A stretch of DNA of 64,000 bases from Microvirga pakistanensis (GCF_004458765.1 NZ_SPJX01000186.1:62001-126000), one strand, 5' to 3'; counted from the stretch's first letter, positions 1-12,609 are shown. Notes: generated from the sequence alone by a model not told the origin. Made by a program: numbers and translations.

Positions 1-17
1 AATGGGCCAAGCCCATT
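1..17. terminator. Short perfect hairpin at window edge
   Basis: AATGGGC (1-7) and GCCCATT (11-17) pair perfectly around a 3-base loop. No T-run follows on the + strand. It may be the visible part of a terminator or palindromic repeat that extends to the left of the window. Confidence 0.3.
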
Positions 18-354
18 CAAGGGGGATTGTTCCGTGACAAGAGAAGCGATGATGGCCGGACCCGATGCGGGGGCGGCTCCATTCCAAGCGCGCGAGCCGG
101 CAGGGCTCCCGAGCGCATGAACCGGACAGCCATGCCCTCTCGACCGGCGCTGTCCTGCAAGGTAACCGTCCTTCCGGTGCGGCAGCAGCGCGATACGTAT
201 CGTGGTCGCCATCCAACGGCATCGAAGCAAACCATCTTTGACGATATGCATAATCAACAGCCCGGGAACCAGTTGACTTGGTACGCGCGAAAGCCAGGTA
301 AAACAGCTGAGTTTATTGGATCTCTCATGCTGCAGGATGCCAAGGAGGCACGGG
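1..354. other. Upstream gene-free region
   Basis: I see no convincing gene here. Positions 1-17 form a small perfect hairpin, described separately. A TTGACT at 273-278 followed by a poor -10 could be a weak promoter for the response regulator that starts at 355, and a GGAAC at 265-269 is reminiscent of the -35 half of an EcfG (general stress sigma) site, but no good GTT half follows at the right distance. Open frames cross the region on both strands, but their composition looks like chance reading of GC-rich DNA and they carry no recognisable domain. Confidence 0.5.
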
Positions 355-810
355 TTGAGTAACGTGAAGCCTTTGCGCATCCTCATCGTCGAGGACGAGT
401 TCCTGATTGCGCTGGAACTCGAGAGTCTCCTTCAGGATGCGGGACACGATGTGGTCGGAATCGCCGCCTCGTCCCATGAAGCCATCGCTCTCGGCCAGCA
501 ACTCGCGCCCGATCTCGCATTCGTGGACATCCATCTGGCCGATGGCCTGACCGGGATCGACGTCGCCCGCAGCCTCTCGGACCAGCATCATGTGACCGTG
601 CTGTTCATGACCGCCAATGCCAAGCGCATTCCTGAGGATTTCGCCGGAGCCCGCGGCGTGATCGCGAAGCCCTATACCGAGCGTGGCGTGAGGGAGGCTC
701 TGGCCTATGTCACCGCCGAGCAGGAGCAGGAAGCGGGCGGCACGGACCGGATGACGTTCATCCCCTTCGACGCGAAGAGCCGCGGCGACAGCAGCTCCAA
801 GCGGTCCTGA
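355..810 (+). CDS. Receiver-only response regulator
   Basis: A protein of 151 residues made of a single CheY-like receiver domain (about 7-125) plus a short charged tail, with no output domain. The acidic pair is E13-D14, the phospho-accepting aspartate is D58 in LAFVDIHL, the switch threonine is T86 and the conserved lysine is K105 in AKPY. I chose the TTG at 355 because AAGGAGG lies at 342-348 with a spacing of six bases; a longer in-frame start at 316 has no such site. There is no histidine kinase beside it, so its partner is unknown. Single receivers of this kind act as phosphotransfer intermediates or by protein-protein contact. Its target cannot be read from the sequence. Confidence 0.9.
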   Translation: MSNVKPLRILIVEDEFLIALELESLLQDAGHDVVGIAASSHEAIALGQQLAPDLAFVDIHLADGLTGIDVARSLSDQHHVTVLFMTANAKRIPEDFAGARGVIAKPYTERGVREALAYVTAEQEQEAGGTDRMTFIPFDAKSRGDSSSKRS

Positions 811-820
811 GACCTTTCCT

Positions 821-3547
821 CTATCGTTGAGCCTTCAGGCGGTAAAGCGCTTCAAGCGCTTCACGCGGAGTCATCTGGTCGGGATCGAGAGCTGCGAGGC
901 TCTCGCGCAGAATATCCCGTTGTGGGGCAGGGGGCGGCTCGGAGCGGGCCGGCACGGCAAACAGGGGCAGGTCGTCGACGAGTGCCCGCTTCGGGGCCTC
1001 CCGATTCGAACGCTCCAACTCGCTCAGGATGATCTTGGCCCTTTCGACCACGGCGGATGGAAGGCCCGCAAGGCGCGCCACCTGCAGTCCGTAGGAGCGG
1101 TCGGCGGCGCCGGGCACCACTTCGTGGAGGAACACCACGTCTCCGTTCCACTCCGTGACCTTCAGGGTTGCGTTGGAGATGCGCGGCAGCCGCTCGGCAA
1201 GGGCCGTCAGCTCGTGGAAATGCGTGGCGAAGAGCGCGCGGCAGCGATTGGCCTCGTGCAGGTGCTCGATGGCGGCCCAGGCGATGGACAGGCCGTCGAA
1301 GGTGGACGTGCCGCGCCCGATCTCGTCGAGGATGACGAGGGAGCGGGCGGTGGCCTGATTGAGGATGGCCGCCGTCTCCACCATCTCGACCATGAAGGTC
1401 GAGCGGCCGCGGGCGAGATCGTCGGCGGCGCCCACGCGGGAGAAGAGGCGGTCGACGACTCCGATATGCGCCTCCTGCGCGGGGACGAAGGATCCCATCT
1501 GCGCCAGGACCACGATGAGCGCATTCTGGCGCAGATACGTGGATTTGCCGCCCATGTTCGGTCCGGTGATCAGCAGGATGCAGCCCGCATCCGTGCCCGA
1601 AAGGTCGGCGTCGTTGGCGATGAAGGCGGTTCCCTCCCGTTTCAGGGCGGCCTCCACGACCGGATGGCGGCCGCCCTTCACCGTGAAGGCAAGGCTCGTG
1701 TCGATGGTGGGGCGGGTCCAGTTGAGGCGCACGGCGAGATCGGCGAGGGCGGCCGTCACATCGATCACGGCGATCGCCTCGGCGGCCGAGGCGACTTCGC
1801 CCGAAAGAGCGAGAAGTTCCTGCGTCATCTCGTCGAAGAGGCCGAGCTCGATCTTCAAGGCACGATCGGCCGCGGACGCGATCTTCGATTCCAGCTCGCC
1901 CAGTTCCTGCGTGGAGAAGCGCATGGCGCCCGCCATGGTCTGGCGGTGGATGAAGGTGTCCTTGAAAGGCTCCTTCAGCAGGTCCTCGCCCACGTTCTGC
2001 GGCACTTCGACGAAATAGCCGATCATGTGGTTGTGCTTCACGCGCAGGGTGCGGCAGCCCGTGTCGTTCGCGTATCGTGCCTGAAGCGCCGCGATGAAGC
2101 GGCGGGAATCCTGCTGAAGCTCGCGCAGTTCGTCGAGACCGGAATCGTATCCGGCGCGAACGAAACCGCCGTCGCGCTTGAGCAGCGGCAGTTCATCCGC
2201 GAGCGCCGCCGCGAGCCTGTCCGCCACATCCGTGCGCAGGGATTGAAGCTGCTGCGCATTGGCCAGCAGCTCCCTCGGCAGATTGGGCGCGATGGCGAGC
2301 TCGAGCCCCAGTTCGCGCGCGGCGAACAATCCGTCGCGCACGCAGGCCAGGTCGCGCGGCCCGCCGCGCCCGAGGCTCAGGCGGGACAGGGCCCGCGCCA
2401 GATCCGGCGATCGCTTGAGAATGCGTCGCAGGCGCTCGCGCAGATCCCCGTTCTCGATCAGGAAAGCCACCGCGTCCTGCCGCTCGCGGATCAGGCCGGC
2501 ATCGGTGAGGGGGCCCGCCAGCCGCTCCGCGAGGCAGCGCGCACCGCCCGGGGTCACCGTGCAGTCGATCGTGGCAAGCAGGCTGCCGGCGCGCTCGCCG
2601 GACAGCGTACGCGTGATTTCGAGATTGGCGCGGGTCGCCGCGTCGATGGCAAGCGCCGCGCCCGCGGTCTCGCGGGAAGGAGGGTTGAGGACCGGGCGAC
2701 TGTCGATCTGCGTCTTCTCGATATAGAACAGCACGCCGCCGGCCGCGGTGATCTCGGCCGGGCCGAAGGACCCGAAGGCGTCGAGCGTCGCGACGCCGAA
2801 ATACTCCTTCAGCCGCCGCTCGGCAGAGGCCGGATCGAGGCCGTCCCGGGAAAGCGGCGTGATCGCCGCCCGGGTCTCCCGCCAGAAGCCGGAGAGTTCC
2901 GGATCGTCGTGGATGACGTCGGGCACCAGGATCTCGCTGGGCTCGAAGCGGGCGATTTCCGCTGCCAGCCCCGAGGCATCGGTCTCGCTCACCACGAAGT
3001 GGCCCGTGGAGATGTCCACGGCCGCAAGGCCGTAGCACCATTGCGTATCGGAAACACGGCGGCGGGCCAGGCCCAGCAGGAAGTTGGCGCGGCCCGGCTC
3101 CAGCAGGCGCTCCTCGGTGATGGTGCCCGGGGTGACGAGGCGCACCACGTCCCTGCGCACCACGGATTTGGATCCGCGCTTCTTGGCCTCGGCCGGGTCC
3201 TCGGTCTGCTCGCAGACGGCCACCCGGTGGCCGAGGCCGATGAGCCGCTGAAGGTAATCGTCCGCCCTGTCCACGGGCACGCCGCACATGGGGATGTCCT
3301 GCCCCAGATGCTTGCCCCGCTTGGTGAGCACGATCCCGAGCGCCTGGCTGGCGATTTCCGCATCCTCGAAGAACAGCTCGTAGAAATCCCCCATCCGGTA
3401 GAACAGCAGGCTGTCCGGGTTGGCGGCCTTGATCTCGATGTATTGCGCCATCATGGGCGTGACGCGAGCGTCCTGCCCGGGCTTCTGGCCGGCGGGATCG
3501 GTCTGATCGGTTCTTTCGGAGGATCGGTACAGGGCTTGGGACGACAT
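821..3547 (-). CDS. mutS: DNA mismatch repair protein MutS
   Basis: MutS recognises mismatches and small loops and, with MutL, starts repair. This 908-residue protein has the N-terminal mismatch-binding motif GDFYELF at 53-59 (the Phe and Glu that contact the mispair), a Walker [10 protein letters not shown] at 662-670, and the Walker B region beginning D741-E742 in the family hallmark [12 protein letters not shown]. The helix-turn-helix tail ends at [11 protein letters not shown]. The ATG at 3547 gives [11 protein letters not shown] longer in-frame extension of 87 codons upstream is rejected because it overlaps the divergent promoter region and has unlike composition. It is divergent from the malic enzyme gene, with about 150 bases between the starts. 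Length is slightly above the usual 850-880 because of an unstructured N-terminus. Confidence 0.97.
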   Translation of the reverse strand: MSSQALYRSSERTDQTDPAGQKPGQDARVTPMMAQYIEIKAANPDSLLFYRMGDFYELFFEDAEIASQALGIVLTKRGKHLGQDIPMCGVPVDRADDYLQRLIGLGHRVAVCEQTEDPAEAKKRGSKSVVRRDVVRLVTPGTITEERLLEPGRANFLLGLARRRVSDTQWCYGLAAVDISTGHFVVSETDASGLAAEIARFEPSEILVPDVIHDDPELSGFWRETRAAITPLSRDGLDPASAERRLKEYFGVATLDAFGSFGPAEITAAGGVLFYIEKTQIDSRPVLNPPSRETAGAALAIDAATRANLEITRTLSGERAGSLLATIDCTVTPGGARCLAERLAGPLTDAGLIRERQDAVAFLIENGDLRERLRRILKRSPDLARALSRLSLGRGGPRDLACVRDGLFAARELGLELAIAPNLPRELLANAQQLQSLRTDVADRLAAALADELPLLKRDGGFVRAGYDSGLDELRELQQDSRRFIAALQARYANDTGCRTLRVKHNHMIGYFVEVPQNVGEDLLKEPFKDTFIHRQTMAGAMRFSTQELGELESKIASAADRALKIELGLFDEMTQELLALSGEVASAAEAIAVIDVTAALADLAVRLNWTRPTIDTSLAFTVKGGRHPVVEAALKREGTAFIANDADLSGTDAGCILLITGPNMGGKSTYLRQNALIVVLAQMGSFVPAQEAHIGVVDRLFSRVGAADDLARGRSTFMVEMVETAAILNQATARSLVILDEIGRGTSTFDGLSIAWAAIEHLHEANRCRALFATHFHELTALAERLPRISNATLKVTEWNGDVVFLHEVVPGAADRSYGLQVARLAGLPSAVVERAKIILSELERSNREAPKRALVDDLPLFAVPARSEPPPAPQRDILRESLAALDPDQMTPREALEALYRLKAQR

Positions 3548-3698
3548 CCGCCCTATGTAGCAAAGCCTGCTCTCCCTTTCATCCGTATCCTGGCTGTCGG
3601 GCGAGGGGTGTGCACAAGTCTTGAGACAAGCTGCCCCAGGCCTTATGGTCGCAGCCCCCTTCGAACACGCGCCTTGTGGCCAAAAGCACGAAAGTCCC

Positions 3699-5990
3699 AT
3701 GACCGAAGAAACGCCCTCGACCCGCCGCAAACGCCCCACCTTCACGGACCAGGAGGCGCTGCAATTCCACTCCCAGGGCAGGCCCGGCAAGCTCGAGGTC
3801 GTGCCCACGAAGCCGATGGCGACCCAGCGGGACCTGTCCCTGGCCTATTCGCCGGGCGTTGCGGTTCCGGTGCTGGCGATCGCCGAGAACCCGGCATGCG
3901 CCTTCGACTACACCACGCGCTCAAACATGGTGGCGGTGATCTCCAACGGCACGGCGATCCTGGGGCTCGGCAATCTCGGGGCCCTGGCCTCGAAGCCCGT
4001 GATGGAGGGCAAGTCCGTTCTCTTCAAGCGCTTCGCGGACGTGGATTCCATCGACCTCGAAGTCGATACCGAGGACGCCGATGCCTTCATCAACTGCGTA
4101 CGCTATCTGGGGCCCTCCTTCGGCGGCATCAATCTCGAGGACATCAAGGCGCCCGAATGCTTCATCATCGAGGAGCGCCTGCGGGAACTCATGGACATTC
4201 CCGTCTTCCATGACGACCAGCACGGCACGGCCATCATCGCCGCCGCAGGCCTCATCAACGCGCTGCATCTCACCGGACGCGACATGGCCGAGACCCGGCT
4301 CGTGGTGAACGGCGCAGGCGCCGCCGGCATCGCCTGCACCGAGCTTCTGAAGGCCATGGGCTTCGCGCCCAACAACGTGATCCTCTGCGACACGAAGGGG
4401 GTCATCTACAAGGGCCGCACCGAAGGCATGAATCAGTGGAAATCCGCACACGCCGCCGAGACGGATGCGCGAACGCTGGCCGATGCGCTGAACGGGGCGG
4501 ATGCCGTTTTCGGCCTTTCCGCGAAGGGGGCCTTCACGGACGACATGATTCGGTCCATGGCGCCCAATCCGATCATCTTCGCCATGGCCAACCCCGATCC
4601 GGAGATCACGCCCGAGGAAGTGGCGCGCATCCGCAACGACGTGATCATCGCCACCGGCCGCTCGGATTATCCTAACCAGGTCAACAACGTCCTGGGATTC
4701 CCCTACATCTTCCGCGGTGCGCTCGATGTGCAGGCCACGACCATCAACATGGAGATGAAGATCGCGGCCGCGCAGGCGCTCGCCGAACTCGCCCGCGAGG
4801 ACGTGCCGGACGAGGTGGCCGCCGCGTACCAGGGCGCACGGCCGCGCTTCGGCCGCGACTACATCATTCCCGTCCCGTTCGATCCGCGCCTGATCCACAC
4901 CATTCCGATGGCGGTGGCCCAGGCGGCGATCGACACGGGCGTCGCCCGCCGCCCCATCGTGGACATGAAGGCCTACAAGGCGCAGCTGTCCGCACGGCGC
5001 GATCCCGTCGCCGGCACGCTCAACCGCATCTTCGAGCGGGTGCGCAAGATGCCCAAACGGGTGGTCTTCGCCGAGGGCGAGGAGGAGAAGGTCATCCGCG
5101 CCGCCCTGTCCTTCGTCAATCAGGGGCTGGGCCGCGCCATCCTCGTGGGGCGCGAGGAGCGGATCTTCGAGACGGCGGCCCAGGCCGGCATCGACATCGA
5201 AGGCCGGGAGGGCATCGAGATCCACAATGCGCGCCTCTCCCGCCGCAACAGCACCTATGCCCAGTTCCTCTACGAACGCCTGCAGCGCAAGGGATACCTG
5301 TTCCGTGACTGCCAGCGCCTGATCAACCAGGACCGCAATCATTTCGCGGCTTCGATGGTTGCGCTCGGCGATGCGGACGCCATGGTGACGGGGGCGACCC
5401 GCAACTACTCGACGGCGCTCGCCGATGTGCGGCACGTGATCGATGCCAAGCCGGGCCACCGCGTCATCGGCGTCTCGCTCTGCCTCGCGCGCGGTCACAC
5501 GGTTCTCGTGGCGGATACGGCGATCCACGAGATGCCGACCGCGCAGGAGCTGGCAGAAATCGCCATCGAGTCCGCAGGCGTGGCCCGTCGTCTCGGTTAC
5601 GAGCCGCGCGTGGCGCTGCTGTCGTTCTCGACCTTCGGGCATCCGCGCGCGGAGCGCGCCGAAAAGATCCAGGAAGCCGTGCAGATCCTCGACGATATGC
5701 GCGTCGACTTCGAATACGATGGCGAGATGGCGGCGGATGTGGCGCTCAACCGCGATCTGATGGCGCAATATCCCTTCAGCCGCCTGACCGGACCGGCGAA
5801 TGTGCTCGTCATGCCTGCATTCCACTCCGCGTCGATTTCGACGAAGATGCTGCAGGAGCTCGGCGGCGCGATGGTCATGGGACCCCTCGTGGTGGGCCTC
5901 GACAAGCCGGTGCAGATCGTTTCGCTCGGCGCCACCGACAACGACATCGTCAACATGGCGGCCCTGGCGGCCTACAACATCGGCGGCTGA
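3699..5990 (+). CDS. maeB: NADP-dependent malic enzyme (MaeB type, with Pta-like domain)
   Basis: Oxidatively decarboxylates malate to pyruvate with NADP, linking the TCA cycle to pyruvate and NADPH. The 763-residue protein has the two-part MaeB layout: a malic enzyme domain in the first 430 residues (HDDQHGTAI metal/substrate region; NADP-binding GAGAAGIA) and a C-terminal phosphotransacetylase-like domain of about 320 residues. The latter usually serves allosteric regulation by acetyl-CoA rather than Pta catalysis. The ATG at 3699 gives [10 protein letters not shown] and fits the family; 26 extra upstream codons are possible but unlike other members. No strong ribosome-binding site precedes the ATG. 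A hairpin follows at 6021-6043. Confidence 0.95.
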   Translation: MTEETPSTRRKRPTFTDQEALQFHSQGRPGKLEVVPTKPMATQRDLSLAYSPGVAVPVLAIAENPACAFDYTTRSNMVAVISNGTAILGLGNLGALASKPVMEGKSVLFKRFADVDSIDLEVDTEDADAFINCVRYLGPSFGGINLEDIKAPECFIIEERLRELMDIPVFHDDQHGTAIIAAAGLINALHLTGRDMAETRLVVNGAGAAGIACTELLKAMGFAPNNVILCDTKGVIYKGRTEGMNQWKSAHAAETDARTLADALNGADAVFGLSAKGAFTDDMIRSMAPNPIIFAMANPDPEITPEEVARIRNDVIIATGRSDYPNQVNNVLGFPYIFRGALDVQATTINMEMKIAAAQALAELAREDVPDEVAAAYQGARPRFGRDYIIPVPFDPRLIHTIPMAVAQAAIDTGVARRPIVDMKAYKAQLSARRDPVAGTLNRIFERVRKMPKRVVFAEGEEEKVIRAALSFVNQGLGRAILVGREERIFETAAQAGIDIEGREGIEIHNARLSRRNSTYAQFLYERLQRKGYLFRDCQRLINQDRNHFAASMVALGDADAMVTGATRNYSTALADVRHVIDAKPGHRVIGVSLCLARGHTVLVADTAIHEMPTAQELAEIAIESAGVARRLGYEPRVALLSFSTFGHPRAERAEKIQEAVQILDDMRVDFEYDGEMAADVALNRDLMAQYPFSRLTGPANVLVMPAFHSASISTKMLQELGGAMVMGPLVVGLDKPVQIVSLGATDNDIVNMAALAAYNIGG

Positions 5991-6020
5991 TCGCCTTCAG
6001 GGCACCTGCAAGATGTGAGA

Positions 6021-6043
6021 GGCGGGGAGAGGCTCTCCCCGCC
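6021..6043 (+). terminator. Terminator-like hairpin after maeB
   Basis: GGCGGGGAGA (6021-6030) pairs perfectly with TCTCCCCGCC (6034-6043) around a three-base loop. There is no T-run, so it may act as an mRNA 3'-end stabiliser or need Rho. It lies 30 bases after the maeB stop and before the separate HAD gene. Confidence 0.6.
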
Positions 6044-6175
6044 GGTCGGCACCGGCCTCTCCAGTCGCACGATCAGCGAGAGCGTGGGACTCCTCGCGGC
6101 TGTCGTGCCACGCTGACGGTGGCCAAACGGCGCATCAAGGGATAAAAGCCTAACGATCAAACGAGAGGGGCAACC

Positions 6176-6796
6176 GTGAGCACTCGCCAACCCACCAGTG
6201 TCGTCTTCGATATCGGCAATGTCCTGCTGCGCTGGGATCCGCGCCATCTCTACCGCACCATCTTCGAGGACGAGGCCGAGATGGAGTGGTTCCTGGGAAA
6301 TGTCTGCACCCCGGCTTGGAACGTGGAGCAGGACAGGGGCCGCGACTGGGACGAGGCGGTCGCTCTTCTTGTGACCGATCATCCCCAACACGAGAGTGCG
6401 ATCCGCGCCTTCCACGAGCGCTGGCCGGAAACCGTGTCCGGGACGTACGAGCAGAACGTGGCCCTGCTCCTGCGATTGCGCGAAGCGGGAGTGCCGAACT
6501 ACTCCATTACCAATTTCTCGGGCCCCAAGTTTTCGCAGGCGAAGGAGCTCTTCCCGTTCCTGGCTGGATTCGACGGGGTGATCGTCTCGGGCGACGAGCG
6601 GCTTCTGAAGCCCGATCCCGCGATCTACCATCGCCTGCTCGACCGCTACGGGCTGGATGCCGCCGATTGCGTGTTCATCGACGATTCCCGTGCCAATATC
6701 GAAACGGCCCGCGCGGTGGGCATGCATGCGATCCATTATCCCGACGAACAGGTCGATCTGGCGGCCGAGCTGCGGCGCTATGGCTTTCCGGTCTGA
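6176..6796 (+). CDS. HAD-family hydrolase (subfamily IA, YihX-like)
   Basis: A 206-residue haloacid-dehalogenase superfamily enzyme, probably a small-molecule phosphatase. Motif I is FDIGNVL with the nucleophile D12, motif II is the ITNFS threonine/serine region, motif III is the lysine in LLKPDPAIY, and motif IV is the acidic pair in VFIDDSRAN. The motif I form FDxGNVL resembles alpha-D-glucose-1-phosphatase YihX and related IA variant 3 enzymes, but the substrate cannot be told. It starts with GTG at 6176, preceded by GAGAGGGG about five bases upstream. It lies 41 bases before hrpB on the same strand, so the two may share a transcript. Confidence 0.88.
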   Translation: MSTRQPTSVVFDIGNVLLRWDPRHLYRTIFEDEAEMEWFLGNVCTPAWNVEQDRGRDWDEAVALLVTDHPQHESAIRAFHERWPETVSGTYEQNVALLLRLREAGVPNYSITNFSGPKFSQAKELFPFLAGFDGVIVSGDERLLKPDPAIYHRLLDRYGLDAADCVFIDDSRANIETARAVGMHAIHYPDEQVDLAAELRRYGFPV

Positions 6797-6837
6797 GGCA
6801 GGCTTGCTCTTCAGGCCCGCTTGAGCCATCAGGCGGC

Positions 6838-9303
6838 ATGCGCGCTTTCGACACCTCCCTGCCCATCGATGCGGTGCTGGCCAGCCTCACGGCGAGCCTG
6901 CGCAGCCGCGCCAACGCTGTGCTGGTCGCCCCGCCGGGTGCGGGCAAGACCACACGCGTGCCGCTGGTGCTGCTGGACGAGCCCTGGGTGGAGGGCGGAA
7001 AGATCATCGTGCTGGAGCCCCGCCGCCTGGCGGCCCGCGCTGCGGCTGACCGCATGGCGCAGACCCTGGGCGAGCCCGTGGGGGAAACGGTCGGCCTTCG
7101 CGTGCGCCTGGGCTCCAAGGTGAGCCGCAGGACACGGATCGAGGTGGTGACCGAGGGCGTCTTCGCCCGCATGATCCTCGACGATCCCACCCTCGACGGC
7201 ATAGCGGCCGTGCTCTTCGACGAGTTCCACGAGCGTTCCCTCGATGCCGATCTCGGCCTTGCGCTCGCCCTCGATGCGCAGGGCGGCCTGCGGGAGGACC
7301 TGCGCCTGCTCGTCATGTCGGCAACGCTCGACGGCGCACGGGTGGCGAGGCTTCTGGGCGAGGCTCCGGTGATCGAGTCCGAAGGCCGCGCCTATCCGGT
7401 GGAAACCCGTTATCTCGGGCGCGATCCGGGCAGGCGGATCGAGGATCAGGTGGCGGATGCCGTCACCCGCGCCCTGCGCGCGGAGAGCGGATCGATCCTG
7501 GTGTTCCTGCCGGGGCAGGGGGAGATCCGCCGCGTCGAGACCCAGCTGCGCGAGCGTATTGCCGACCCGGCGGTCGACATCGCGCCGCTCTATGGCGCGC
7601 TCGACCGCGGCGAGCAGGATCTGGCGGTGAGCCCCGCCAGGCCCGGCAGACGCAAGGTCGTTCTCGCCACCTCCATCGCTGAAACGTCGCTCACCATCGA
7701 GGGCGTGCGCGTGGTCGTCGATTCGGGGCTCGCTCGCGTGCCCGTCTATGAGCCGAATATCGGCCTGACGCGCCTTGAGACCGTGCGCGTCTCGCGCGCG
7801 GCCGCCGATCAGCGCCGCGGCCGCGCCGGGCGAACGGAGCCCGGCATGTGCTATCGGCTGTGGGAAGAGGCCGCGACCGGCGCGCTCGAACCCTTCATGC
7901 GCCCCGAGATCCTCGCGGCCGATCTCGCGCCGCTGCTTCTCGATTGCGCCGCCTGGGGCGTCACGGACCCGTCCGCGCTCGCCTTTCTCGATCCGCCGCC
8001 CCCTCCGGCCGTGAAGGAGGCGCGGGCGCTTCTTCAGCAGCTCGATGCTCTCGACGGCGAGGGGCGCATCACGGACACGGGGCGGCGCCTGCGCGATCTG
8101 CCGCTGCCGCCGCGTCTCGCCCGGATGGTCCTGAGCGCAGGCGAGACCGGGCAGGCCCGAGACGCGGCGGATCTCGCCGCCGTTCTCGTGGAGCGCGGGC
8201 TCGGCGGCGATGCGGTGGACCTGACCGAGCGCGTCGAGCGCTTCCGCCGCGACCGCTCGCGCCGCGCGGAGGACATGCGGCGCATGGCCGATACTTGGGC
8301 GAAGAGCCAGGCCGGCCCCGCCAGAGGTGAGACCCGCTCCTTCGGTGCGCTGCTCACGCTCGCCTATCCCGACCGTCTTGCCAAGGCGCGGGGCAAGCCG
8401 GGCGAATATCTCATGGCGAATGGACGCGGCGCCTCGCTGGAGGCTCACGAGCGCCTGGCGAAGGAGCCCACTCTCGCCATCGCCGAAATCGCGGGCGGTG
8501 CGGCCTCCGCCCGTATCCTCGCAGCCGCCCCGATCGCCATGGACGAGATCGAGACGGCGTTCGCGGACAGGATCGAGCAGAGCGACGAAGTCACCTTCGA
8601 TCGCCAAGCGAGGGCGCTTCGCGCGCGGAGCGTGCGCCGTCTCGGAGCCCTCGTGTTCAGCGAGCGTCCGTTGAAGGTCCCGACGACGGAGAATGCCGCG
8701 CGGGCCCTGGCCAAAGGGCTCGTGTCCTTGGGTCTCGATGCGCTGCCCTGGTCGAAGGCGCTGGCGCAATGGCGGGAGCGCGTGATGTTTCTGCGCAAGG
8801 CTGAAGGCGACGAATGGCCGGACCTCTCCGACGAGACGCTGACCGTGACGGCGGATGAATGGCTTGCGCCCCATCTCCTGGGAAAGAGCGGTCTTGGCGA
8901 GATCGGCCCCGATCTCCTGAGCGAGGCCTTGCGCGGTCTTCTGCCGTGGAATCTCCAGCGGCGTCTCGACGCCGAGGCGCCAACCCACATCGAGGTGCCG
9001 ACGGGCTCGCAGATCCCGATCGATTACGGCGCGCAGGAAGGGCCGGTCCTGGCCGTGCGCGTGCAGGAGCTGTTCGGCCTCGATCAACATCCCACGATCG
9101 CGGCGGGACGGGTGCCGCTCATCCTGCATCTGCTGTCGCCGGCGCAGCGCCCGATCCAGATCACGCGCGATCTCCCGGGCTTCTGGCGCGGCTCATGGGC
9201 GGCGGTGCGGGCTGACATGCGCGGGCAATATCCCAAGCATCCCTGGCCGGACGACCCGCTCACGGCGCCGCCGACGCGGCGCGCGAAGCCACGTGGGACT
9301 TAA
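6838..9303 (+). CDS. hrpB: ATP-dependent helicase HrpB
   Basis: A DEAH/DExH-box RNA-type helicase of 821 residues, matching the usual HrpB length. Walker A is APPGAGKTT at 31-39, Walker B is DEFH at 128-131, motif III is MSATLDG, motif V contains [20 protein letters not shown], and motif VI is QRRGRAGR. The C-terminal HrpB-specific domain follows. The ATG at 6838 ([14 protein letters not shown]) is chosen because the family begins here; the frame is open further upstream only as a shadow of the HAD gene. Its cellular role in most bacteria is unclear. The stop overlaps by four bases the stop of the convergent mgsA. Confidence 0.95.
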   Translation: MRAFDTSLPIDAVLASLTASLRSRANAVLVAPPGAGKTTRVPLVLLDEPWVEGGKIIVLEPRRLAARAAADRMAQTLGEPVGETVGLRVRLGSKVSRRTRIEVVTEGVFARMILDDPTLDGIAAVLFDEFHERSLDADLGLALALDAQGGLREDLRLLVMSATLDGARVARLLGEAPVIESEGRAYPVETRYLGRDPGRRIEDQVADAVTRALRAESGSILVFLPGQGEIRRVETQLRERIADPAVDIAPLYGALDRGEQDLAVSPARPGRRKVVLATSIAETSLTIEGVRVVVDSGLARVPVYEPNIGLTRLETVRVSRAAADQRRGRAGRTEPGMCYRLWEEAATGALEPFMRPEILAADLAPLLLDCAAWGVTDPSALAFLDPPPPPAVKEARALLQQLDALDGEGRITDTGRRLRDLPLPPRLARMVLSAGETGQARDAADLAAVLVERGLGGDAVDLTERVERFRRDRSRRAEDMRRMADTWAKSQAGPARGETRSFGALLTLAYPDRLAKARGKPGEYLMANGRGASLEAHERLAKEPTLAIAEIAGGAASARILAAAPIAMDEIETAFADRIEQSDEVTFDRQARALRARSVRRLGALVFSERPLKVPTTENAARALAKGLVSLGLDALPWSKALAQWRERVMFLRKAEGDEWPDLSDETLTVTADEWLAPHLLGKSGLGEIGPDLLSEALRGLLPWNLQRRLDAEAPTHIEVPTGSQIPIDYGAQEGPVLAVRVQELFGLDQHPTIAAGRVPLILHLLSPAQRPIQITRDLPGFWRGSWAAVRADMRGQYPKHPWPDDPLTAPPTRRAKPRGT

Positions 9304-9677
9304 CCTTTGAAGGAGGCGATGAGCCGCTCCGCCGTGGCACGGTTGAGCGCCATCGGAATGTTGTAGACGAGGGCCAAGCGCATCAGCGCCTTCACGTCCA
9401 CGTCGTGCGGATGCGGCGAGAGCGGATCGACGAAGAAGAACAGGGCGTCGATCCTGCCTTCCGCGATCATCGCGCCGATCTGCTGGTCGCCGCCGAGCGG
9501 TCCGCTCTTCAGGCGCGTGACGGACAGAGTGGGGCAGCGCTCCATCACCCGTCCCCCTGTGGTGCCGGTGGCAAACAGGTTGAAGGGGCGAATCTCGTTC
9601 TCGAACATGGTGACGAATTCGGCCATGTCGTCCTTCTTGGCGTCGTGAGCCACGAGCGCCAAAGTCAGCTTCTTCAT
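9300..9677 (-). CDS. mgsA: Methylglyoxal synthase
   Basis: Converts dihydroxyacetone phosphate to methylglyoxal and phosphate, a bypass of lower glycolysis used when sugar phosphates build up. At 125 residues it is slightly shorter than the E. coli enzyme. The catalytic aspartate is D64 in [11 protein letters not shown], with the conserved histidine H11 near the N-terminus and the SPHPHD motif (H89, H91). It lies nine bases downstream of the DUF1194 gene on the same strand, so the two are probably cotranscribed. Its stop overlaps the convergent hrpB stop. Confidence 0.95.
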   Translation of the reverse strand: MKKLTLALVAHDAKKDDMAEFVTMFENEIRPFNLFATGTTGGRVMERCPTLSVTRLKSGPLGGDQQIGAMIAEGRIDALFFFVDPLSPHPHDVDVKALMRLALVYNIPMALNRATAERLIASFKG

Positions 9678-9686
9678 GAGAAAGGC

Positions 9687-10493
9687 TCAGTTGCTCCAGC
9701 GATCGCGCCATTGCATCTCGCCGGCCAGGCAGTTCGTGGCGGGTGCGCTCTGAATGCGTTTGATGAAGGGAGGCTCTTCGGGCATGAGGTTGGCGATCTC
9801 AAGCAGGATCTTGGTCTTGATGGCCTCGATGAACTGATCGCGCTCACGGACGGGAACCGTGAAGGCTCCTTGGCCGCCGATCACGCAATCCTTGTAATAG
9901 ATGTCGAGTTCGGGGATGTCGAGATAGCCCGGCTTGCGCAGCATGATCGGCAGCCCGTTGATGGTAATCCCCCTGGCCAGCGCCTCGTCGCGCGCCTGCA
10001 CCACGCCGCGTCCCTGGTTGTTGGGACCGTCGCCCGACACATCGATCACCTGCCGCAGGGCTTCGACGCCGCTCTCCTCGAGGAGCCGCACACTGAAATC
10101 GATGGCGCTGGAGATCGAGGTGCGCTGGGCCCGGCGCAGGGGCGTCGAGGCGATCTTGTCCGCGAACGACATCAGGCTCTCGGGGTTGTCGAGGATCGTC
10201 CAGGGAACGATCACCTTCTGATCCGGCGAGCCGGCCCATTCCATGTAGGTGACCGCGATCCTGCCGATCAATCCGCTCCTGATCGCATCATGGACCTGCT
10301 GGGAGCGGAAAGCCTGGGCGAAACCTTCCCGCTGCAGGGCCTGCTCGTCCGTGTCCATGGAGAAGGAGATGTCGACGGCGAGCACGAGCGCCAGGTCGAC
10401 CTCGGTTTCGCTCTGCGCATAGGCCGGCTGGGCGAGGCACGTCCACAGCAGGGATAGTCCTGCGGCCAGATGGAAGAGCGCTGAGCGGACCAT
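9687..10493 (-). CDS. DUF1194 family secreted VWA-like protein
   Basis: A 268-residue exported protein of the DUF1194 family, related to von Willebrand factor A domains. Residues 1-26 form a signal peptide ending in AYA before Q27. A metal-ion-dependent adhesion site DISFS (D41, S43, S45) is intact, with later Thr and Asp positions (RTSISSAID, SGDGPN) fitting a VWA fold. The ATG at 10493 follows GAGGAG with good spacing. Function is not known; a periplasmic protein-binding role is inferred from the fold. It precedes mgsA by nine bases, a pairing whose logic is unclear. Confidence 0.88.
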   Translation of the reverse strand: MVRSALFHLAAGLSLLWTCLAQPAYAQSETEVDLALVLAVDISFSMDTDEQALQREGFAQAFRSQQVHDAIRSGLIGRIAVTYMEWAGSPDQKVIVPWTILDNPESLMSFADKIASTPLRRAQRTSISSAIDFSVRLLEESGVEALRQVIDVSGDGPNNQGRGVVQARDEALARGITINGLPIMLRKPGYLDIPELDIYYKDCVIGGQGAFTVPVRERDQFIEAIKTKILLEIANLMPEEPPFIKRIQSAPATNCLAGEMQWRDRWSN

Positions 10494-10565
10494 CGTATTC
10501 TCCTCGGAGGGGAGGCGGACTGGTTCGCTCAGTGTGCCAGCTTCTGGGCGTGACGCAAGATCACG

Positions 10566-11195
10566 TTAGGATGGGGCGAGCTTGGCTTTGACGAGATCGA
10601 GAGCGGCCTGGAACGCCGCGTCGGCATCAAGATCCGTCGTGTCGAGGGTGAGCGCGTCGGCCGCAGGCTTCAGGGGCGCCGAGCTGCGGTTCATGTCGCG
10701 CTCGTCCCGGCGGCGGATGTCCGCCAGGATGGTCTCGTAGACGGGCGCCTCGCCTCTTTTCTGCAGCTCGAGATGCCGGCGGCGGGCGCGCTCCTCCGGA
10801 GCGGCCGTGATGAAGAGCTTCACATCCGCGTCGGGGCAGACCACGGTGCCGATGTCCCGTCCGTCGAGGACGGCTCCAGGAGCCTGTCCGGCGAACTGGC
10901 GCTGGAAGGCCAGGAGGGCGTCGCGAACGGGCTGAAAGCCCGAAATCACTGAGGCGGCCTCTCCCATCTCGGCTCCGCGCAGGCGCGGATCGTCCAGATG
11001 GGTCACGTCGAGGTTGAGCGCCACTTCATGGGCCGCATCCCGGTTGGTGAGGTCGGTGCCCCGGTCCAGCATTACCCGGGCGACCGCCCTGTAGAGCAGG
11101 CCAGTGTCGAGATGGGCGAAGCCGAAATGCTCCGAGAGCCGCTTGCCCAAGGTTCCCTTGCCCGATGCGGCGGGGCCGTCAATCGCGATGATCAT
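10566..11195 (-). CDS. cmk: Cytidylate kinase
   Basis: Phosphorylates CMP and dCMP to the diphosphates with ATP. The 209-residue protein has the P-loop GPAASGKGT at 7-15, and DGRDIGTVV is the typical CMP-binding segment. RRDERDMNRSSAPLKPA is the conserved lid and nucleotide-binding region near the C-terminus. The gene lies seven bases after aroA, so aroA and cmk form a two-gene operon, a common arrangement in alphaproteobacteria (often with rpsA next). rpsA is not here: the next gene downstream is the DUF1194 gene. Confidence 0.96.
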   Translation of the reverse strand: MIIAIDGPAASGKGTLGKRLSEHFGFAHLDTGLLYRAVARVMLDRGTDLTNRDAAHEVALNLDVTHLDDPRLRGAEMGEAASVISGFQPVRDALLAFQRQFAGQAPGAVLDGRDIGTVVCPDADVKLFITAAPEERARRRHLELQKRGEAPVYETILADIRRRDERDMNRSSAPLKPAADALTLDTTDLDADAAFQAALDLVKAKLAPS

Positions 11196-11202
11196 GGCCG
11201 GG

Positions 11203-12609
<1,407 letters not shown>

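Noticed and set aside
265-291. EcfG-type general stress promoter upstream of the response regulator
   Set aside because: GGAAC is present but the partner GTT half is missing at 16-17 bases; only CGAA is found.
27-362. A 111-codon open frame before the response regulator
   Set aside because: No ribosome-binding site, no domain, and low-complexity Arg/Ala-rich translation. It overlaps the response regulator start, but coupling is not convincing.
827-4213. An open frame of over 1100 codons on the + strand across mutS
   Set aside because: It lies antisense to mutS and runs into maeB in another frame. Its product is Arg/Gly/His-rich with no domain, as expected from the opposite strand of GC-rich coding DNA.
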